Assembly: GCA_947000775.1 (NCBI GenBank) | Contig: CAMQGK010000637.1 | Location: forward strand, 11,635,501 to 11,699,500 | DNA length: 64,000 nt | Source: Pterois miles | Lineage: Eukaryota > Chordata > Actinopteri > Perciformes > Scorpaenidae | Direction: 5' to 3' | Part shown: positions 59,902-64,000 of the stretch, one piece after another | Layout: every line of letters begins with the position of its first letter | Position numbering within the stretch: the first letter of the stretch is position 1 | The notes under the pieces: model-generated | Database searches by the model: none | The model's input: the letters and a program-made list of their open reading frames with translations, nothing else | What the model was told of the DNA's origin: nothing | Position numbers and translations under genes: made by a program

Positions 59902-60054
59902 AGCTGCAACTAACAATTTTCAGTATTAATTAATCTGATGATTATTTTCTCGATTAATTGATTAAATGTGTATTCAAAATGTCCAAAAATAATGAAAACA
60001 AGTAACATCTTCAAATGTCTTGTTGAAGAATGAATGAAGATATTAATTTTTGGC
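59902..60054 (+). mobile_element. Repeat family G, copy 3 (left part)
   Basis: It starts cagctgcaactaacaatttt and breaks off where family B copy 3 begins. 'catcttcaaatgtcttgtt' is the last shared block. Confidence 0.65.
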
Positions 60055-60796
60055 CAGTCAATTAAAATATTTAATCGCGATTAATTGCATGATGACGATA
60101 GTTAAATGTGATTAATCGCAAATTAATCATATTTTTTTATCTGTTCAAAATGTATCTTAAATGGAGATTTGTCAAGTATTTAATACTCTTATCTACATGA
60201 AAGTGGGCAAATATGCTGCTTAATGCAAAATGTAAAGCAATTAACAAGACAAAACAATGACAAATATTGTCCAGAAACCCTATACAGATACTGCATTTAT
60301 CAAAAATAAAATTAAAAAATAAAGGTATTCTCAAATCATAACATGGTAAACTGCAGCCCAACAGTCAACAACAGCTGTCAGTGTGTCAGTGTGCTGACTT
60401 GACTATGACTTGACCCAAACTGCATGTGATTATCATAAAGTGGGCATGTCTGTAAAGGGGAGACTGGTGGGTACCCAGAGAACCCATTTTGATCCACATA
60501 TCTTGAGGTCAGAGGTCAAGGGACCCCTTTGAAAATGGCCATGACAGTTTTTCCTCATGAAAATTTAGCATAAATTTGGAGCGTTATTTAACCTCCTTTG
60601 TGACAAGCTAGTATGACATGGTTGGTACTAATAGATTCCTGGTTAAACTAGTTTGTCATGATGCCAGTATCTTCCATCTAGCTTTAAAACTGAGCCCGGT
60701 TCAACCTAAAAATCACAACATGTGTTAATATGTTAAAGAAATTTGTGGCATTAAAACAAATATGTATTATTATCATGTTAACTCTGATAGCCCTAA
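60055..60796 (+). mobile_element. Repeat family B, copy 3 (nearly complete, about 740 bp)
   Basis: From 'cagtcaattaaaatatttaatcgcgattaattg' to 'taactctgatagcccta', with all internal landmarks in order. It is the best reference copy in the window; its terminal GTCAA and cTGATAGCCC ends are decayed inverted repeats. Confidence 0.85.
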
Positions 60797-61093
60797 TTCA
60801 TTTACAATTATATTTAAGAGAAAAGCTGGAGAAGCTGGAATCAGAGAGAGTTTGAGGAGCTTTTGCTAGCGGCTGTTTAACTTTCTGTTTAGCGATTAAA
60901 CAACAAATCATCCACCTTACTGTGACAGGTTATCTCCCTGTTTTCATGAGTTCTCAGTATGCCAAACTCCACCCATCGGAGACTTCAAGTGAATGCAAAT
61001 GCTAAGAATATGCCAGTTGTGTTTTCTGTGTCTATTTGAGTCACTCATTTGTTCATTTTCTCCCCTCACTTTTCTGTTGCTGACTCTGTGTAG

Positions 61094-61281
61094 GCGTGGT
61101 GCCCAACAGCCCTCACCTGTCTGCGTCCTCTGGTCACTCCCACGGCATGGTCAACGGTCAGAAGTCACTGGAGCTGGGCGGTCACAGTCCTGACGGCCGG
61201 CAGCCTTCCCCACTCACCAGCCCGCTGCTCAACGACGCCGGCAGCATTCGCACTGACGATGAAGATGAGGTTCGGAGGAAG
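61094..61281 (+). CDS. farp1: farp1 exon 14: linker before the DH domain
   Basis: The acceptor is ctctgtgtag|gcgtgg and the donor ggaag|gtttgt; 188 bases, needing phase 1 in and leaving phase 0. After two bases of a split codon it reads VVPNSPHLSASSGHSHGMVN, later SPLTSPLLNDAGSIRTDDED and EVRRK. This is the Pro/Ser-rich linker preceding DH in FARP1, where SPHLS, SPLxSPLLND and RTDDEDExRRK are conserved. The incoming phase does not fit the preceding FA exon (phase 0), which is why an internal donor in exon 13 or another exon is needed. Confidence 0.92.
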
Positions 61282-61559
61282 GTTTGTGATTTCATGGTTC
61301 AGCTTCACTCTAATAAGTTTCCTTGTTGCATGAGTTTTTTATTTATTTATTTATTTTTACCTAGCTTGTGCTTCAAAGCCACTGTCACATACTGAAAATA
61401 GCCCTGGACCTAGATTACCTGTCCTAAATAACTCTCCACAGGGACTGAAGCTGAGTATTTTCCTGTAAGTCTACTCAGAGAAATAGGTTAGACATGCAGT
61501 TCACAAGCTGGACTTGCTCATAGTTGGATAGTTGATTTCTTCCCCCCCCAGACACGGAT

Positions 61560-61834
61560 TGTATAATAAGGATACAACGGGTGATTGTTTTCATAATTGA
61601 TTGATCTGATAATTATATTCTGGATTAATTTGGTCAGGGCTGCATGATTATGGCAAAAATGAACTCTATACGTTATCCTTTTATTTTATGATTATCATCT
61701 ATAGTGGTTATTTGGATAAACACAACTAAACACATGATTCATGATTAGTTAAAACGATTGTATTTTTAATATTTTTTTAAATTAAATATTTGCTTTGATA
61801 AAAAAATCTTGCATTATTAATTCTAATTATATAT

Positions 61835-61904
<70 letters not shown>

Positions 61905-62840
61905 TATATACAGTATATATATATATATTATATAAGCTGCTTAGAGGAAGTGTAGTAGTAGTAGCAAGTTAAACAGGTCATAATCTTTATTATCTATTTC
62001 ATTTTGTGAAAACATCTTCAAACACCTGGATTTATTCCAGTTTCTCATCAAAATCTACATTTTACAAGATTACATTGAACGCATCATAATAGTTCTAATT
62101 TACGATTGCTCAATTAAAATATTACTGAGCAGAGCTTGAATGCATCGTAATGTACAGGATTTGCAGTTGTGACAGATTGCAGCTTTGTGTCTTCTTCATT
62201 CACACTGTAGAGCTTCCACACCGACATGTTGTGTGTTTGTGTGTGGCATTTCTGTCGCTGTGTGCTGAGGTAAAGCCATCATGTGGCAGCGGCAAATGGA
62301 CCAGCAAATGACTGGATATATGAGACTGCTGAAAACCGTCTTGCTTTAATCGGCTGCTGATTGACGGAGCATCTCAAGCTGTTAGTTTAGGAAGCGCTTG
62401 ATTTTTGCAGCAGTTTTTTTTTGTTTTTTTTTGAGCAGAGCACACATAGTAACATCAATATCACAGTTGACCATGGTCATTTCGTCGTGGGAAGCCAAAA
62501 TCGTCATTGAATTTATTTAATCGCCAAAATCGATTAATTATGCAGCCCTCCCTTTGGTCTACAAAATTTCAGAATATGGAGGAATATGTCCAATCCTAGC
62601 ACCACAAAGTCCAAGGCGATGTCTTAAAATGTCTTGTTTTATCAGTCCAAAACCCAAAGATATTATATTATGATACGAAACCGAGAAAAACAGGAAATCT
62701 CGGGATTTGAGAGGTTGAAAACAGCATTTTCTGCTTAAAATCCCTTCAAGGACTGGTGGACCGTCAAGATAATTTCTGTTTATTTTTCTGTCAACTGAGT
62801 AATTGATGAGTTGACTATAAAAAATGGAAAACTGTTGAAT
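61560..62840 (+). mobile_element. Repeat family G, copy 4, split by family H
   Basis: The left piece 61565-61634 ('gggtgattgttttcataattgattgatctg') and right piece 62553-62840 ('tttggtctacaaaatttcagaat', 'aaaatgtcttgttttatc') are the two halves of a family G element; the interruption is at 61635-62550. Confidence 0.7.
61635..62550 (+). mobile_element. Repeat family H (hAT-like MITE) containing an (AT)n tract
   Basis: The inverted ends are cagggctgcatgattatgg and aatcgattaattatgcagccctc. TTTGGT(C) flanks both sides, a likely target duplication. An (AT)n run of about 100 bases occupies 61828-61933. Confidence 0.7.
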
Positions 62841-63020
62841 GTTGTGGGCTTAGGGTGTCCCCCTTGCACCCTGCCCTTCCTGTCTGTATGTCTGTTTTGA
62901 TGGTTTGTTTATGTATTGATGTCTTTTGAATGTCTCTGTCGAATGTCTATTTTGTATAATTTCACAATAAGATTAAAGCTTGTTCTTGCTCACTGTGTCC
63001 TCTCTGTGATGTCTTTGCAG

Positions 63021-63110
63021 CGGTTCCCAACAGATCGGGCCTACTTCATCGCCAAGGAGCTGCTGACCACAGAGAGGACGTATTTGAAGGACCTGGAAGT
63101 TGTGACTGTG
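63021..63110 (+). CDS. farp1: farp1 exon 15: start of the DH (RhoGEF) domain
   Basis: The acceptor is gtctttgcag|cggttc and the donor gactgtg|gtaaga; 90 bases, phase 0 at both ends. RFPTDRAYFIAKELLTTERT then YLKDLEVVTV is the first helix (CR1) of the Dbl-homology domain, which carries the conserved ELLxTERTYxxDLE motif that contacts switch I of the GTPase. The remaining DH, PH1 and PH2 exons lie beyond the window. Confidence 0.97.
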
Positions 63111-63923
63111 GTAAGAAAACATAAAAACTCAGCTCTCCCAACACGCCGCTCCACTGTTTGTCGTCTCCTGTCCTCTGGGGAGAAAACATTGATTATTCCA
63201 GTTAGCTGCTCCATCGCAGAGCGCTCGCCAAAACACAGACACAGGCAGTGACACAGGGATATTTTGGCAGATGTGATTACATTTTTTATTCATTGCCCCA
63301 CACCCGTGCTTTGAAATGCATTTATCTGTCTCACTCAAGGCTGTGAATACTAAACTGTGTTTTCTGTTTAAAGAGATAGATGGATTTAGCCGCATGTTCC
63401 CTCTGCATGTGACTCCCCATGTTAGTCTGTTCCTTTGGAGTTCACTCTCTGAGCACAAACATATGGACACCATTTCATCTGATGGTATCTCAAGGCAGCG
63501 CAGCAGAAAACAGGATATTAAACATGCAGCTACTTCAACAGCAAACAAGGAGGATGTTCTCACAAGGCCGTAGTGAAGCGCTGCTGTTGTCTGATTCGGT
63601 GCACGTGCAAATGCTTTTCAATGGCACTTTTAAAGGCTGCAGCTTTTCCCATCTTGTAATTTTCAGAGAGGCCTTTCACACGTCTCATAAATATTTGGGT
63701 TGGCTTGTGTCCTCGTTCTTTTTACTGCGGTGTGTGTGCCGTCTCTCTTCTCATAAACTGGTTGGTGTTGCTGTTTGGGGTGAAGTCATCCGAACAACAG
63801 CTGGTGCTCCTTCTCAGGCCCAAACTTTTAACTAAAATCCACTTCTCTTTCCCATCACGTCAGATGAATAAATCTTTTTTCATAGCCGCTGACATAACAT
63901 ACAATATTTGACTTTAAGCTGAC
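63111..63923. other. farp1 intron 15, visible part: nothing recognised
   Basis: The overlapping frames on both strands (63129-63835) show no domain and no splice context that fits the expected DH continuation (W-F-x-S). Confidence 0.5.
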
Positions 63924-64000
63924 TTAAAGCTGCAGTGGGAAGAAATGGAGCAAATTTATTTAAAAAAAAAAAAAAAGTTAATTTTATAAAACGGTCACTA
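63924..64000 (+). mobile_element. Repeat family A, copy 6, cut by the window edge
   Basis: ttaaagctgcagtgggaag, 'atggagcaaat' and 'aaacggtcacta' match the first 75 bases of copy 1 at 6848. Confidence 0.8.

Larger units (their letters stand above)
1440..64000 (+). other. farp1: farp1 gene, 5' two thirds (overall gene model)
   Basis: This span is the gene as far as it can be seen: a probable non-coding exon, 12 coding exons running from the ATG through FERM, FA and linker, and two exons leading into the DH domain. FARP1 is a plasma-membrane-associated Rho/Rac guanine-nucleotide exchange factor. Its FERM domain binds membrane receptors such as plexins and SynCAM-type adhesion proteins, and its DH-PH unit activates Rho-family GTPases in neurons (family knowledge). 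All intron phases inside the FERM part agree, with GT donors and AG acceptors. FARP1 rather than FARP2 is suggested by RLGAPE near the start, HAFFRLFEEPKPKP in F3 and the TDDEDE..RRKRFPTD linker/DH junction; a few residues are FARP2-like, so a teleost paralogue is possible. The FERM-FA part gives 391 residues. The rest of DH and both PH domains lie past the right edge. Confidence 0.9.

Overview
This is intron-rich vertebrate DNA, most likely from a teleost (ray-finned) fish. The only gene I can support is one forward-strand, multi-exon gene that codes for an unmistakable FARP-family protein, with vertebrate-type GT/AG introns. The rest is dense with short, non-coding, inverted-repeat DNA elements, tRNA-derived SINEs and a decayed LINE of the kind typical of percomorph fish. 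There is no operon structure, no bacterial or viral gene, no CRISPR array and no convincing free-standing RNA gene. Nearly all short open reading frames outside the exons listed here look like chance.

The gene is farp1 (FERM, ARHGEF and pleckstrin domain protein 1), which couples membrane/adhesion receptors to Rho-family GTPases. It looks closer to FARP1 than to FARP2, although a teleost paralogue is possible. A probable CpG-rich non-coding first exon ends at 1657. The ATG exon is 7609-7815 and is followed by a 32.4-kb intron. Exons at 40177-40281, 41832-41874, 43256-43334, 44730-44827, 46691-46805, 48782-48929, 50091-50186, 50273-50436, 51152-51220 and 51310-51385 encode the whole FERM domain and the FERM-adjacent (FA) region; every junction keeps frame. 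Exons 61094-61281 and 63021-63110 carry the end of the linker and the start of the RhoGEF (DH) domain. The rest of DH and both PH domains lie beyond the window.

The most interesting item is the exon at 53390-54562. It joins the FA exon in frame and stays open for 390 codons through a Ser-rich tail, a basic block and an acidic end. It then stops, with a poly(A) signal about 350 bases later. This predicts a 781-residue FERM-FA protein without a GEF, with the layout of the paralogue FRMD7. The GEF exon at 61094 needs a donor leaving one extra base, so the full-length mRNA must use an internal 5' splice site in this exon (best fit after 53600) or an exon I did not find.

Repeat layout: a hAT-like remnant interrupted by a palindromic MITE (107-1242); a decayed APE/RT LINE (3300-5050); about a dozen repeat families, labelled A-N here for cross-reference, several present in both orientations; two SINE copies; and several nested insertions (12075-13485, 17212-17995, 26354-27262, 42106-43190, 44116-44602, 61560-62840). 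Inverted copies of family A flank farp1 exons closely, and one nearly fills an intron. Repeat names are working labels from self-comparison inside the window, not database names.
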